The notes under the pieces are model-generated. The model worked only from the letters and a program-made list of their open reading frames with translations, had not been told where the DNA came from and searched no databases. From Eopsaltria australis (lineage: Eukaryota > Chordata > Aves > Passeriformes > Petroicidae), in the NCBI GenBank assembly GCA_034509425.1, contig JAVTVJ010000047.1, positions 2,542,001-2,606,000 on the forward strand: a DNA stretch of 64,000 nucleotides, written 5' to 3'. This document shows, one piece after another, positions 1 to 13,900 of this stretch; the first letter of the stretch is position 1; every line of letters begins with the position of its first letter. Both the position numbers and the translations under genes were made by a program.

Positions 1-3000
1 TATTCCAAATTCACAGGGGTCAGGTTTACATTAATGATACAATAAAGAAGGGGGAAAAAACAGGTATTTGTATATCTGCAGTGTTCGAATTATCTCCTAA
101 ATGCACAAAATCCTTTCTACTGTGATGGCACCCCAAAGCCTTCTGCACTGTGCTGAGCCCTACACAGACACAGAAGAAGAATCCTATTTTGAAAAGGATT
201 TCTAATTTAAAACAGACCAAACAATAGTATATACAGCCATAACTGTTTCTCATTACTCTTTAAGTATGCTCATTGGAGAGCTATTTAAACTATTTAGAGT
301 TCAAGTCTAACCAAATGACCCATGTCGGGTCCATCAACAGACAGAAAGTTGGACAAATCTCTCCTAATCTTTCCTTAGCACTGGAGCAGGAGCACTATTA
401 TGTGCTAATTCAGAAACCTTACAGTGAGGCAAATCATGTTATAAGTAGCATTTACAAATTACTGCACTGGCAGGTTTACATTACAGAGCAGCATGGAAGA
501 GCTTTGCTTACTTCATGCGTGAGTGAACGCACATGCACACATGTGCAACTGCGTACATAACTCCTTCTCAAAGATCCTGTTTTACTTCCCTGAAATCCTA
601 TCACTTTGGTCACAGGAACAGGGAATTTTCCACCCTCTGGACACAGTCTGTAGCAGTTTCAGCCTGGGCTCCAGTTGATTTCTGTCTGGCAGCCACTGCA
701 GTGACCTGTATTGTCACACTGTGCTTCAGCCATTTGCCTTGCATTAACCAGTGTGGCTTAAGAGCTTCTTCTGAACCCCCAAGGCAAGGCACAGCACTAT
801 TCATCCACACCTTTAGTATTGCAAAGGTAAGCTAACATCCTAGAACAGCTTTTGAACCCTGAGGAAAAGGAAACAGAGGGCAATTAGAAAACAAATTCAA
901 GTATAAGCTCATGAGTTGTCTCAAACCAAGCACCACTATCATCTTCCTGTAATGTTCACTGAAACCGCTTTCCAGGTTCCTGTTAACATTTTTTAATAAC
1001 TAGAGGTCTTGTCACAGACATCATCCCCCTTTCATACTGAGCCCAACACTGGGCAAACTCAGGCTTACAGCTATAACTCAAAGAACAGGAATCACCTATC
1101 TGGTACTCCAAAGTAAATCCTTTCTACATGGCACAGAAGTCCAAGCCAGTGGAGAGTATTTTACTAAACCTCTGGATTTTAATTTACATTACTAAAGTGT
1201 TGAATGCCACACCTCCCATCTCCCTGTTTTCTACTTTCTTTATCCTAACAGTAAAGCAGTGGAGTTGGTGTAAAGGGAAGCAAACAACTCTTTCTGCAGC
1301 AGCACTGAGCAGCAGAGTTTGCCAAAAGCTAATGGCAGACAATATCAGGTGCTACATTATAACTAGGAGAAAGGTATGCATGGGGCAAGAATCTTCAAAT
1401 TCTTGGTTCAAAACACCCAGACGCCATTTGGTTTGAAACTTTCCTCTGGATTGGTATGATTTACATCCAGAAAACAACAATGAATCCAGAAACTCAATTT
1501 AAAGACAGAATTCAGCTTGAAAAGACAAGACCAGCAACACACCCAGGAAGTGTTTTATTATCACTTCTTCATAAAGCACACTGAAGTAATTAGCAGACCA
1601 GGAGAGGTGCTGTGCATGTCACCAATGCAATCAGAAAGGTTTCCCACCCAAGAGAATGGATAGACTTCAGCCAGACTAATTCCTCCACTTCTTCCCTTGT
1701 CTGACTCAGCCTAATGAAACATGCAAATTCGGCCAACAGTGCTGATATTAATACCAAAGTAAGTATTAATTTGAGGATATTAATAACACTGCAGCACTCA
1801 GCAGATAACCTATGCAAGTTCCTGGAGAAAAAAAAATCATAGCAAGCTGCCTTCAGGAATATATTGATTCCACTGGAATCTCACAAACTCTTAACACACA
1901 GAGAACATAGCAAAGAGCCTTGCTTAGAAGGCATCTTCAAAGCTGAGGCAGGATTGAGTCCAGCCTTGAGGGAAAGATGCAGCATGCAGCTGAACAACGC
2001 TGCTGTTTCCAGAAAGGTGCTCCAGGACAGCTTCACTGCTAGTTGTGTGCCAGGACCCTCATATATGAAATCTGGCCATGAATAAGAAATGAACCTCCTA
2101 CTCTGCACTCTAGGAGTCCAAATGAGGGTCCCTACACTCAAGGTGTGCAATCTTAAAAAGCAAAACCCAATCTACTCCTGATACAATGCATCTTAAATCA
2201 CTAAATACATTACAATGCCAATTCCCACAAAAGCAACACCTTGCTGTGCAAAGGCCAGCTGTCATTTAATAAGCATCATACAAACTTTTAAGTCTACTCT
2301 TGGAATTGGGTTCTTTCTCTCAGGTGAGGCATTTTGTGGAATTAGTATTTTCACTTATTAGCAACTAGTGGATATTTGCTGTAAGAGCAACAGGCCATCC
2401 ACATCCTCCTCCAGACCCACTTTTCACATCCTGGGCCGTCAGAATGATACCATGATCTCTTCCTGCTAGCACATACATCTACCCCCCTTTTTCTTTTTCC
2501 TTGGAGACAGCAGTTTCTTACTCTGTCAGGGCAAGTAAATCAAGCTGGATAGAATAGCAGTTCAATGAAGGTTTCATGATGAGCTTATTCCTCTTCATTA
2601 GCAGCAAGTGATGTGTTTGCTAATTTTACTGCTCACGCATTAGCCAAAAATGCATTTGGCTGGCATTACATTTACAATAATGCTATTTTTGTATCAAAGC
2701 ATTTCTTTTCAGTAGCCACAGACACCAAGATGAGGGCTTCCCATTGCTCTTCCTTCTACTAAAAAGATACATATATATTGAATTATGTAGAAAATAGGAT
2801 TTTTACAGATATTCACAGGCTTTACAAATTATTTCTTAGACAAATTGGATATGAGGAACTTGCAAATCGGGTATTCACACTCAGCAAGATGAGTTCTGAG
2901 GTTTGCTGTCCAGGAATAAAGCCCCAAAGCATAGAAAATAATTGTGTCAAAGACAGGAAGAGTTTTTTTGGGCTGCCAGAGACAGTCGTTCCCCACAAAG

Positions 3001-6000
3001 TTACATGGTGCTGCAAATTTGAAATGCATTTGAAATTGCATTTCTCCATATTCAACTCAGCAAACTGAACTTGGCACCTATTCCTGGTAACAGTGCCTCT
3101 GCCATTTTTACTGAATGCTGTCTACTTAAGGCATTACAAATTTCCTTTTACTTCATAAGATTCTAACATTTAAATAATGATATTCCTCTACCTGCTTTTT
3201 CTTGTAACATTATATGGTGGTTTGTTCAGTTTTAAACTATTAGAACTTTCAAGCATTGTTTTAAAACCTCCAAGGCAAGGAAAATTCAAGTGAAGACAGC
3301 AAAATTAAGCTGCCCATTCCTATTCAAGGTCAAGTACTAACTATTTTTCAGACAATGTTCTAGCATATTCCTGATACAGCCTTTAGAAGTTTATGAGAGT
3401 TTGGCTCTCCTAATTTTTCTTTGGGGAATATTTTAACAGAACTTGTAAAACCTCCAGGATATCTGGCTGGAATGCATTACCACTGAACTGTTCTCTCCTT
3501 CGATGATTTGTACCACAATGGGACCCCAACTGACATCAAGCAGTAATGCAGAGTCTAAAAGAAAAAATGCATCTGAGAAATACCTCTACTGTGAGACAAA
3601 TAAAGGCTAGTTTCAGCCTCCCAGTGCAACACAGCACACCTCACGTGACTGAAGAAACATCTGGGTTTTATCTTGAGATAAGATTCCTAATATTTTTCTG
3701 TAGATACATAGAATGCAAGTGCTGTGCAAGGCAACTTGTTGCGTTTAATATTCAGAGTAGGAAGAGGCAAAACCTTTACATAAAATACAATTCTTAAAAA
3801 TTTTGTTGGCCTTTTGAATTTTATGTGTTAATTGTAATGGCATCTTTCTTCCCCACCCCCCCACCACCCCCCCCGATTCTCATTCAAAAATATATAAAGG
3901 TGTTCATTCAGCTTTTAACATTTTAAAATCAATATGCTCAACCTTGTAATGCAATACACACTACAGCATTAGGGATTTCACTAGACATTTTCCAGAAGTC
4001 TCCACGCAGCTCTTGACTTAGTTTCATTAACTCTATCAAATACACAAATATAACTACAGCTCCAAAAGTAAGAACTGCTAAACAGCACTGACTGGCATTT
4101 AATGATTTTCACGGCTACAAAAATATCTCTTTGTACTAAATGCTTTATACGACTCAAAGTTACCGCAGCTTTCTGCAGTTGCAAGATAAAACGCTCAAAT
4201 CTACCAGTGCTAGAGGCAAAAAAAGAAAAAGAGAAAGAAAAAAAACTTAGCTGGATAAAATATCTTAAGGTCAGGCTTTTTACATGTAAAGCAGCCGCAG
4301 CAAAATTATTCACATTCTTAGCACATAGCTGACCAGGACAAGATTCCACAGAGAGGTAAACAATTCCCCCAAGAGAGCAGCTGCATCTTCTTCAGATTGG
4401 GAGCTACTGGGGGGAAGGGAAAATGCCCACTGAGGTCCCCAAAACTGATGAGAAGCATGAAGAAAAGACTACTTCTGCTCCCTGATAATGCTTCACTTAA
4501 CTGCTCCTTTACTGTGCTCTGTGAGAATAGAGAAGTGTAAAAATAAGTAAACAAATAAATAAATGAAAAATAAATTGAAGCCAGTTGGTAACATATGCTT
4601 TAATTAGTGTCCTAGAGGAACACTGTAAGCAGGAATCTAAGTCCAGTTCAACATAGAGGAGTAGGGCATAAATATTAGACAATGTTGAACAGAACTGAAA
4701 GGAAGTGAAAGAACTAAGTCATCCATCTTTGCTTTTAATGTGCAATTATTTTCAACAGTATACTTTGAAAGTATAAAACTATTTCTTTCTAGGTTTTCAC
4801 ATTATCTCTGAAATTGTCCTTTTTTAAACTGTATTTTTTCCTTTAACAGTATCTTTACTCAGTTCACCTCAATGTTACTTCTGATGGATACCAGCCAAGT
4901 GGCACACTTTAACAGTCAAGACACACAGTACTGAAGAAGCATCTTTCCCTGCTCCTCTCCATTTACATGCAAAAGCTGTGAGACGTATTTTAGGTTGTTG
5001 TAAGAAAATAAATCCTCTGGGAAGATTCTCCTCAATGCTATCCCTTTAACATTAGTATCATCTCACAAACCTGCCACGAGCCATCAATGAAATCAGCACA
5101 GCAATATAGGAAACGACCACATCACTACTTTCAGCATTCATAACTTAGTATTCATAGATACCTTCCAGCTGCAAGTGTGTTGGCAGAAAACTATTTCTGT
5201 CTTGTCCCTGGCTGCCTGTCACTTCTCCCTGTCCCGGAGCTACTGCCTGCTTCCCTCCTGCCTGACCACACTTGCCACTGGAGCCAGCTGGGTTAGCACA
5301 GACCTGTGATTCAGCTGTTGAAGCATTTTGCCCCAAGACAGCTAGGGTTAACTCCAGCAGCAGCTCAGCTGGGGCAGTAAGACCTCAGCGAGAGGAGGAG
5401 TAAGATAACAGCAGCGAGCAGATGGCCCTCTTTGGAGCACAGCTGGAAGGAGGAGAGCATGTGAGTGCAATGCTGAGCTTTCCCTCAGCATTTCCTCAGA
5501 TGGTGGTTGACAGCCAAGGCAGCTGCCACCACTCTCAACTTCTCTGCTGCTTTCTGTGTCTCCCCCGTGTCATACCCCTCAATTGTGCTCATGTCCCTCC
5601 CATCATCCCCAAAAAGTTATTTTTAACCTGGATCACTTCTCCAATCAGTCACTGCTCAGCTCCACAAACACTGTGCTGGCACGGCTTGCAAGAATGAACT
5701 GGGGAGGAACGAGAGGGAAGACGGGTGGTTCTGGCAGCAACAACAAAAGCTGCTCTCCTGGAGCTCCAGCCCAGGAGTCTCCTCTACTTCCTTCACCCCA
5801 GCCTACAAACTTCCCAGGTGAAGGGAATCTGCTTGTGATATCTCAGACCACAAGGTTTTTCTTTTTTTTTTTTTTTTTGGCCTCTATGCAGCATTAAGAA
5901 AGTTTTTAATTGCCATATTTTGTATGTTGGTATCACAGTAAGTTTAACAAGCTAATTGCTCTCTTACTTGTGCAGTTATCACCTAATATTTCAAGGCAAA

Positions 6001-6589
6001 ACCAGGAGATTTTTCAGAAATACATCTGATCATTTGAAATGATATAGCCAAGGGGAAACGGTCTTACATGACAGGCTACAAATCAACATGTTAGATGAGT
6101 AATTTTAAACCACAGGAGAAGGAAAAAAAATCTCACTGTATCAAGCCAATAAAAACCCTCTAACACTCTAGAATACATTGGACCTATTCCACAACATTTC
6201 TTATGAAAATAGAATATTTTGAACTCTAGAGAAGTCTGAACCTGATTAAACTGAAACAAAGGAGAGGGAGGAAAGCAGAGCAGAGGACATGATTCTACTC
6301 ATCCTTCCTTCACAACTGAAGTCTGAGGAGGGAGTCTGAGAAGGTTCAAACAGATACATTTTCTTGAAAAAGTCACTTGGTGTTGACACATTTGCTTAGT
6401 ATAGACGCATTTGCTTAGTTGCTCCCAGTAATGCTGGCAGGGGATCAGTATTCCTCACCTCTCTCCTTCAAGCCTTTACTCAAACTTTTAGAAGACTCCT
6501 ATTTTCCAATGCTTTCAACCTATATAATTTGATAGGAAAACTACTAATTGTTTTTCACACTTGATTATTCATTATTCACCACTCTTCTC

Positions 6590-6865
6590 AGTGGTGCCAA
6601 GCAACAGGACAACAGACAATGGGCAGAAGAAACTGCTGCACAGATTTCCACCTGAACATAAAGAGGAACTACTTTACTGTGCAGGTGACTGAGCACTGGA
6701 ACAGGTTGCCCAGAGAAGTTGTGGAACCTCCCTCACCGGAGATACTCAAACGTCTGGACACAATCCTGTGCCATGTGCCGTAGGATGGCCCTGCTTGAGC
6801 AGTGAACCAGATAACCCACTGTGGTCCCATCCAACCTGACCCATTCTGTGATTCTTTAGTTCCTA
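6590..6865 (+). mobile_element. CR1 LINE 3' fragment
   Basis: The stretch contains standard CR1 3'-end phrases: ACTGGAACAGGTTGCCCAGA at 6696-6715, TGTGGAACCTCC, and a terminal TTCTGTGATTCT at about 6844-6855. The orientation is plus. It is 5' truncated, as most CR1 copies are, and sits within LATS2 intron 2. An (ATT)n array follows directly. Confidence 0.85.
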
Positions 6866-6908
<43 letters not shown>

Positions 6909-6919
6909 TATTATTATTA
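6866..6919. repeat. (ATT)n microsatellite
   Basis: About 54 bases of ATT/TTA trinucleotide repeats, interrupted by two ATC variants, directly follow the CR1 3' end. CR1 termini carry short ATTCTRTG-type repeats, so this array probably grew from the element's tail. It is likely polymorphic in length. Confidence 0.95.
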
Positions 6920-7942
6920 CAGCCCATGCTCAGTTGCATGAATACTCTTTAGTCAGCAGTGTTTCTTTTAAGATCTTCAAGGGTTCAAAATATTAAGAAA
7001 CCAAAAAGAGACAAGTAATTACTTTCCTTCCTTGAGGAAACATATTCTTAAAATTGACATCTACCGCAAAACCACACTGAGCAATATTCTTCTTGAGTAT
7101 TTCAGAAGCAGAATGAAAACTGTCCCTTGCTTTAATGGGGTAACACTGGCAGTAACAAGCACAACACTACATGGCATGGGAGGGAGGATTCATAAGACAG
7201 AGTTGTAGAAACTAAGACTCAGCAATGTGCAGTAGTGCACAGGTGAATGTCTTGATTTCTGCATGAAGTAAAAAGAATACAGTTTCTCTGCACCTGTTTG
7301 ACCAAGCTGCCAAAGGTAAGGACATATGCCTGGTTAGGCAATCAAGTTTCAACTTCCTAAACTTGCCCTAAGAGAACTGGGTGGAGACAGTTCTACTGAT
7401 TGCTAACCTGCATGCACGTTGCCAAGTACAATTAAACATGTCCCTGCATCATACCACACTGCAGGTTCACGGGAAGATCTGTATGTAAACTTGAAGCATG
7501 CCAAGCCCAAAACAAAGCTAAGCCTCCATGGCGATGATACATGGGACAGTCCCCTGTATTTTGATGATCAGGTTCACTCTACACTGAGAGGTCACCTTAA
7601 GAGTAGTTTCTACAGGTCCAGAGAAATGGTCTTTCCTCACTTCCACTTTGTGTGCATCTTACTGGGACTCCCAGCTGTGTGCACACTGCCTTGGACAGTG
7701 CTGTGAGATGCAGAATCACAGATGCAGTGACTCCTGAGCAGCAGTGTTCAAGCAGTGTTTCCAAGACCAACATCTGCTTCCTGTAACAGGCATTTTAACT
7801 GTCTATTCCTCTTCTCCAAGGCATCCATCAGCATTTAAAATTGTTGACATTATTGTTAATTACTTTTAATTAAGCTCTCCAGTATCTGCCACCACCTTCA
7901 GAGACTAACCACAGAGGCAAGTGAAGAGGTTTAGAAGTATGT

Positions 7943-7976
7943 GCATATACATATATATACACACACACACACATAC
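7943..7976. repeat. TA/CA dinucleotide run
   Basis: An alternating purine-pyrimidine run of about 34 bases, with a (TA) part followed by (CA)n, lies inside LATS2 intron 2. It is a simple microsatellite with no further structure visible. Confidence 0.85.
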
Positions 7977-10900
7977 AAAACCATGTGTGAAAACCTGAAT
8001 TCAGACATGTTTTTCCACAAATGAAATGTATAGGATTTATGTTTTGGAACATGCAGGAGCTGAGATGTTGGAACTATCCAAAGTACTGCCTTACATAAGA
8101 AAGCAGCCATAGTAGTTCCATATGTAGCCCATTACTTGAGTGACTATAATGATCCTTGTATATCAATTTTAATAGTCAGTTTTCAACTTGCAGCTTTTCT
8201 CTGCAAAAGGTTAGAGCCAGGAAACCAGAGCAGAAGTGCCCTAGACTGTAATAATCTGACAGCCTAAATTTTAAATAGGATCTATGTGCTAAAAGCCAAA
8301 TGAGCTTTCAATGAGAATTACAATGCTCCCATCTAAGCAATCTCTCCGCCAAGTGACTTTGCATTCTTCCCAAACTGAAGCGTATGGACTGCGACATCCC
8401 ACCAGCTGACTACTCATTTGTTCCTGCCCTGAACATTTACCTATTTTTTCAGTACAGCCTCAAGGTCTCCTCTCGTAGAATGTTAAATAAGAAGACAGTA
8501 AAAATGACAGGTATCTCTATGCAAACAATAAAACCACTGAATATCATTATCCTTTCATGTTTTCTGCATTGCAGCCTTCTTACATCTCTACCCTAGAAAA
8601 ATCAATCCAGCTTGTAATGTCTTCTGGGTAGAGATCTCATTGTTTGCAACGATGTTGCACCAAACAGCTTTACTCCAATGTCGGGGTGTAATAGTGGCTT
8701 TTTATTCCATTATCACTGCAACGCAAATGTGAAATCCAAAGTGAACAGTAAAACTCATGTTAGCCATCTATACTGGTAACACCATCCCTATCACAGCAAG
8801 GTTTTATCAGTTTCTAACATGTAGGTCATAAACCAAAGATCTTGTTCTGCTACGAAAGGTATGATATATTTTTTTTTATAATGTCATTACAAATGCTTGG
8901 AAAATTCTGTGGACACTGAGATCATAATTTAGAGAAGAAAGAGGGAAAATACCAGGTATGCTACAAGTTATAGGAATATCTTGGCTGGTTATTATAACTG
9001 GCTATTCAGCAGTCCATGTAATCTGAAATCCAAGCTACCAATATTAAAGAGATTTGAACATGCTTCCATTTAAGGCCAAAATCTGTGCCAAACCCTAAGT
9101 CTAAGTAAATGGACTTAGCATGTGTGTGTACTGGTGAAACAGGAGGACTCTTTTATTGTTCATAATAGGCTGCAAAACTCTGGCCCAATGGAATCACTAG
9201 GAATTTTACAGCTGATTCCAGTGAGAGCAGAAATTCAACTCAAGAACCTTCATATTCTAGCATGGTGGGGCTGGGGATATTTTCCCAGTCTATATGCATA
9301 GTTGGCCTGAAATCCCAAACACACTGTTCGTCTTTCACACAACTTTCTCATTTCACTGCATTCTGCACAGCAGTGCTCAAACGGACAGGTTCTGAGCAGA
9401 TTGTGCAGGCTGTTCTCTGTCTTCTGCCCCAAGCAACCAAGGCAGACCCCCTGTTGCTGCAGGTGGGGTCTGAGGAAGGAGGACACTGTTACTCAGTAGC
9501 TGATGAAACTAAAAGGCCTCCCCATCCCCCTGCAGCACTTCCTGCAGTGCTCCATACACTAGAAGTCGTATACCACTACAAGCTGGATCGCAGCACAGTG
9601 CATTCCACTGCACTTTGTCACGCTTCCCTGACCAATACCATGCCAAAAATTACTAGCTTTAACAGTTCTCTGGTGAATAAAAGAGCTTTTGCAACTCTGA
9701 AACAGAGCTGAGTTTTTAATTCATGTTAAATCTGCTTTTCTGTTCTGAAGGAACATTTTTAATGCTGTCTGTAATTCCCCTTCTGTACTTTTTTTACTTC
9801 TGTAGTGACTTTTGTGAAGCTAAAGGAAAAATTCAAGCTGACTAGTTTTAAAAGCCTTAAAGAGACACCTAAAATATGCCTGAAGGAAGTAAAAATAAGA
9901 CCTAGCAAAATACAAAGATGAAAAAGATCCACACCATATTCTTATAACTGTAGAAATACATGGCAATAAGATTCACAAGAAGGTTACCATGGACAACAAA
10001 ATCCAAAGTACAGCCAAACTATCTAAAACAAGCATTACCCAAAATTTGCACATTTACTGTTTATTTACTCAGTACCCAACTGAGCACAAACTTGGAACAA
10101 CACAAGACTGCTCTTGCAAACGTCTTCTGCTCAGATACTCTTGCAGTATTGAACTATGCCCTAAGAAATTTTCCTTTGTAATCTTTTACACAAAACCCAT
10201 GCCTACAATTACCAGAAAAACCTGATTATGAGAAAACTAAAACAAGCATAAGCATTTAACAGAACAAAATGCTCATTATGACAATGCTTGACTCCTCTCT
10301 GTAGCAGAAGAATACCAGCATGATGCACGTGCACCCAAAAAAGGGATCCCACCTCTCTCCAAGCCAGTTAGATTTGCTCAGCACATCAAGAACTGCTGCC
10401 GGTTTCAGCCCATTTTTGGAACAGTGGGTTTCGCTATCCAACCCCATCTCCAGGCTGACCTGGAAACACGCCTGCCCTGATTTCTCCTTGCATATGGAAA
10501 TAATAAAGCTATTTTTACATGAAAAGCAAATCTTTATTTTCTCAAAAGCAAGAACAGCCATTGCAACAAGCACAGAAGCCAGGCATTTCAAATAGAGGAG
10601 GGTGTTACCTGAAAGTACAAAAAGCAATTAAGACTTGTGAACAGAGCATGTGGGCAGAATGAGGGGTTAAGCATGACTTTAGACAGCAAGCAAACAAAAA
10701 CTGCAAAGAGGCTGGGGAGGAGGAATGCAAGGTAACCTGGAGCTCTTAAATTCAATAAGCTGAGAAGGTGAGGAAAGCACCTCTGCTGTGACTCCAGCTT
10801 GAGCCAGCAGCAGGCACACACCAGGCAAACTCTGGTGGGAGCCCCACACTGCTCTCCCTGGTGCGCAGGGAGCACTTCAAGCTCAGGCTGCTGCTTCTTC

Positions 10901-13900
10901 CACCCAGCAGAGTGGAAGAAAAGGGCTTTCCCAACATCCTGAGCATGATCTCTTCAAGCCAGATACTCCAGTTAAAACAACCAGTTTGCTACTAATGGCT
11001 GAGCACTACCACCTTTTCCTTCACCCCCAAGTAAATGTAAAACATCATCCTCTCTGCTCACACATCCAGTTCCTGCTTTTTAGCAGGAGCTTCATCTTTG
11101 TTATGCTTCCCATGTGCCATCATCATTGTCAGATATCATTCTCCTGTCAGAATCTAAACCTCAACAGAAATACTTCCTCTATCCATTAGCTGCCATGACC
11201 TAGGGGTCAAAAAGGAAAAAAAAAAAAAGAGCCTCTTCCCTGGGAAAACCACAAAACTACTACGTGAATGTGGCCAAACAGACTAACTCTCTATTCAGCG
11301 GCAGGAGTTTCCCCAAATTCATGGGCTCAATAGTTTGTGTGCAAGGAGGGCTCCACTAGTTTGACTCAGGGTTTTGTCTAATGATGGACAATGGTCCTGC
11401 TCCCCTAAGTTAATGGGAGAGAGGAAGAGAAGGAAGTTTCATGCATGACAGAAACTAAGGCAACTGGCTTCCCCCAGCTAGATGTAGATGCTGTGCTGAT
11501 GCTACAGCTGCTGCTGTTTGGCCTGTGTAGGGCAGGGTGAAGACTGAGCTCATACCCCACTACACAGTGGCGAGCTTGGGAGCACAAACCCTCCTGCTCA
11601 AAGCAAGAAATGGTTCTTTGCAAAAAACCAAGCAATCCTGCTGAGCATGTAGCACTGCTGTTATCCCAAAATAGTGCTTCTGGAGGTGCTGAAAACATAG
11701 CAGGACACTCTGACCTTCCCAGGAGTCTGGGAGAAGGCAGCTCTGCCTCCAAAGCAGAGCTGTGCCCCAGACTCTTCATCCTGAGCCGCGGGGTTCCAGG
11801 CTCAGGGGGCGACAGTCTCTCTCCGGCAGCAAATCTGAACATCCCTTTCTGCCCAAGTGAGGAGCAGGGCCTGCAACAACAAGTTCTCAACCTCCACCAG
11901 TTTCTAACACTTACAAATCACAGAGAAGTTCCTGGAAAAATCTGTTGCAAATGATTTTACAGCACCAAAGTATACTGAAAAATACTTTTTCTAGTTACTT
12001 TCATGTGGTTAAGAGCCCTGAAGGTTCACTTCTCAGCAGAGGAGATGAGGGGCGGGGGGAGGCACACCAAAGCAAATGAAAATTCTTGCGGTTTGCTTTC
12101 GAATTTGCTGGCACTTTCCAGTGAGGTCCTCTCGTAGTGTGGGGAGCTGGCTTGCCACATGTCCTGGCAGACACTGATGACTTTTGCCTACTTATAGATT
12201 CCTAGGCTCTAGGTCTTCAATTTGCACTGCTGAACACTGCATCAGTATCTTCTTTCCACTCTTTGCATGACTGCAACACCACGCATTTCACAGGTTCATG
12301 ATAAAATACCTTCCAGAAAGTATTCAACGGACTCAGTGCTTGCATTAAAGAACATAATAAAAAGATTTTCTAAACAGGAGGGATGGCCAATGTGCAAGCA
12401 ATGATCACAGGAAGGAGATGGAAGTGAATTTCCAGCATAGCAACTGCTGAAGCATGTGAAGAATTCCACCCTGCTCCAGCACACAGCCAGCAGGTTGCTA
12501 CCATGTCTGGGCAGCACAGATCATATGGGCAGTCAGGGGATCATCTAAAATACAGGAATCATCTGAAATAGAATCAAACTGTGCTGGACAACCAGAAAAA
12601 ACAGGCTCCAGCAAGGTGGAATGTATATTGTTTTCAGAACTCCATTGGAGCCAGGACAAAACCAGCCCAATATGGAGTGGGTTTATCTTGATTCAAAGGT
12701 CTCTGTCTTTTGACCACAACTTTTTATATCTTTAATTGGTACAACCAGAACTTTTTTTTTTTTTTTTGTGAACAAGGATACCCCACACAAATTAATATTT
12801 CCAAGGTTCCAACTACGTTGATTGAATTGGATTTTATGCATCTTTATCAGGTTGACAGGCAGGATGGTGGAATGAATACTGCAACTGTAGCAATGCTGGA
12901 AGAAAAGCATGAATGGGACAGGTGGCTGGTTTAAGCACAGCCTATGGAGCCCTGACACCAAATGGAAGATACAGAAATTAAAAGATATGGGGTGTGCTGG
13001 CAAAGTCACATTTCAGTTGCATCTATAGTTCTTTAAGATGTCACATCAAATTTTTTTAGATGAAAGGCTGAAATCTATCAAAGAGTTAGTCCTTAGTAGC
13101 TTGCAATTATTAAAAAAAAAATCACATTTAGGGTATTCAGAGGCACATAGAGAAAGGCCTGTAGGAGGTGTTGAATCAATGGAGCAGAAAAAGCAATGCA
13201 ATAGGACAAAAGGTAAAGAAAGGAAGGCATAGATTTCAATTGACTGGAAGAACTGCTACAGTGGGAGAACAAAATAAACAAGGAGGGAATGAAGCTGCAG
13301 ATCAGCAACAGTGATCTCTGAGTCTCTGCTGACATTTTCTTTTGTTTTGAAATAACCCCCATGCAACAGATTCAAATGGTGGACAAAATCCAAACGTAGC
13401 CATATAAAAACTTTCAAAGGAGTAATTTTACACTGCTTGTTGTCCTTCTAAAGTCAGTCTCTTTAAAGGGCAGAAACTTATCACCCAGTAGCAGCAGTCT
13501 TCTTTCTAGCATTTTATGCATGTGAGGTACAAGACCCTGCATCTTTGCATGGTTTGATTAAATGAGTAATTTACAAATCTTGCATTAGAGTAATGAAGGA
13601 TATAGAAAAGGAGGATAATGAAGGGTACAGAAAACAGTTGCAAAATGCTTGGTCATTTAAGCAGTATACATTTAAATCTCACCATTTTCCCATTTACACT
13701 GTTTGTATTCTCTAAGTGCATAAGTGACTCTGTGTGTCACAGTAAGTTTCTCACATGCACACATACACTGATAACAATTAAAAACAAAGCAGCAGCATAG
13801 AATAGAGTTATTTTCACAGACTGTCCTTGCCATGGCCATTACCTGATTCACAAAGTTACAGGTATACAGCGTTCTTCAGCTTCAGCCTTCAGAAAATTAA

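Noticed and set aside
9262..9711. 149-codon plus-strand frame
   Set aside because: Composition is unremarkable, it is on the strand opposite to LATS2, and no family is recognisable.
11405..11890. 161-codon minus-strand frame in LATS2 intron 2
   Set aside because: No LATS2 exon 3 or exon 4 similarity, no recognisable domain, and no convincing splice structure.
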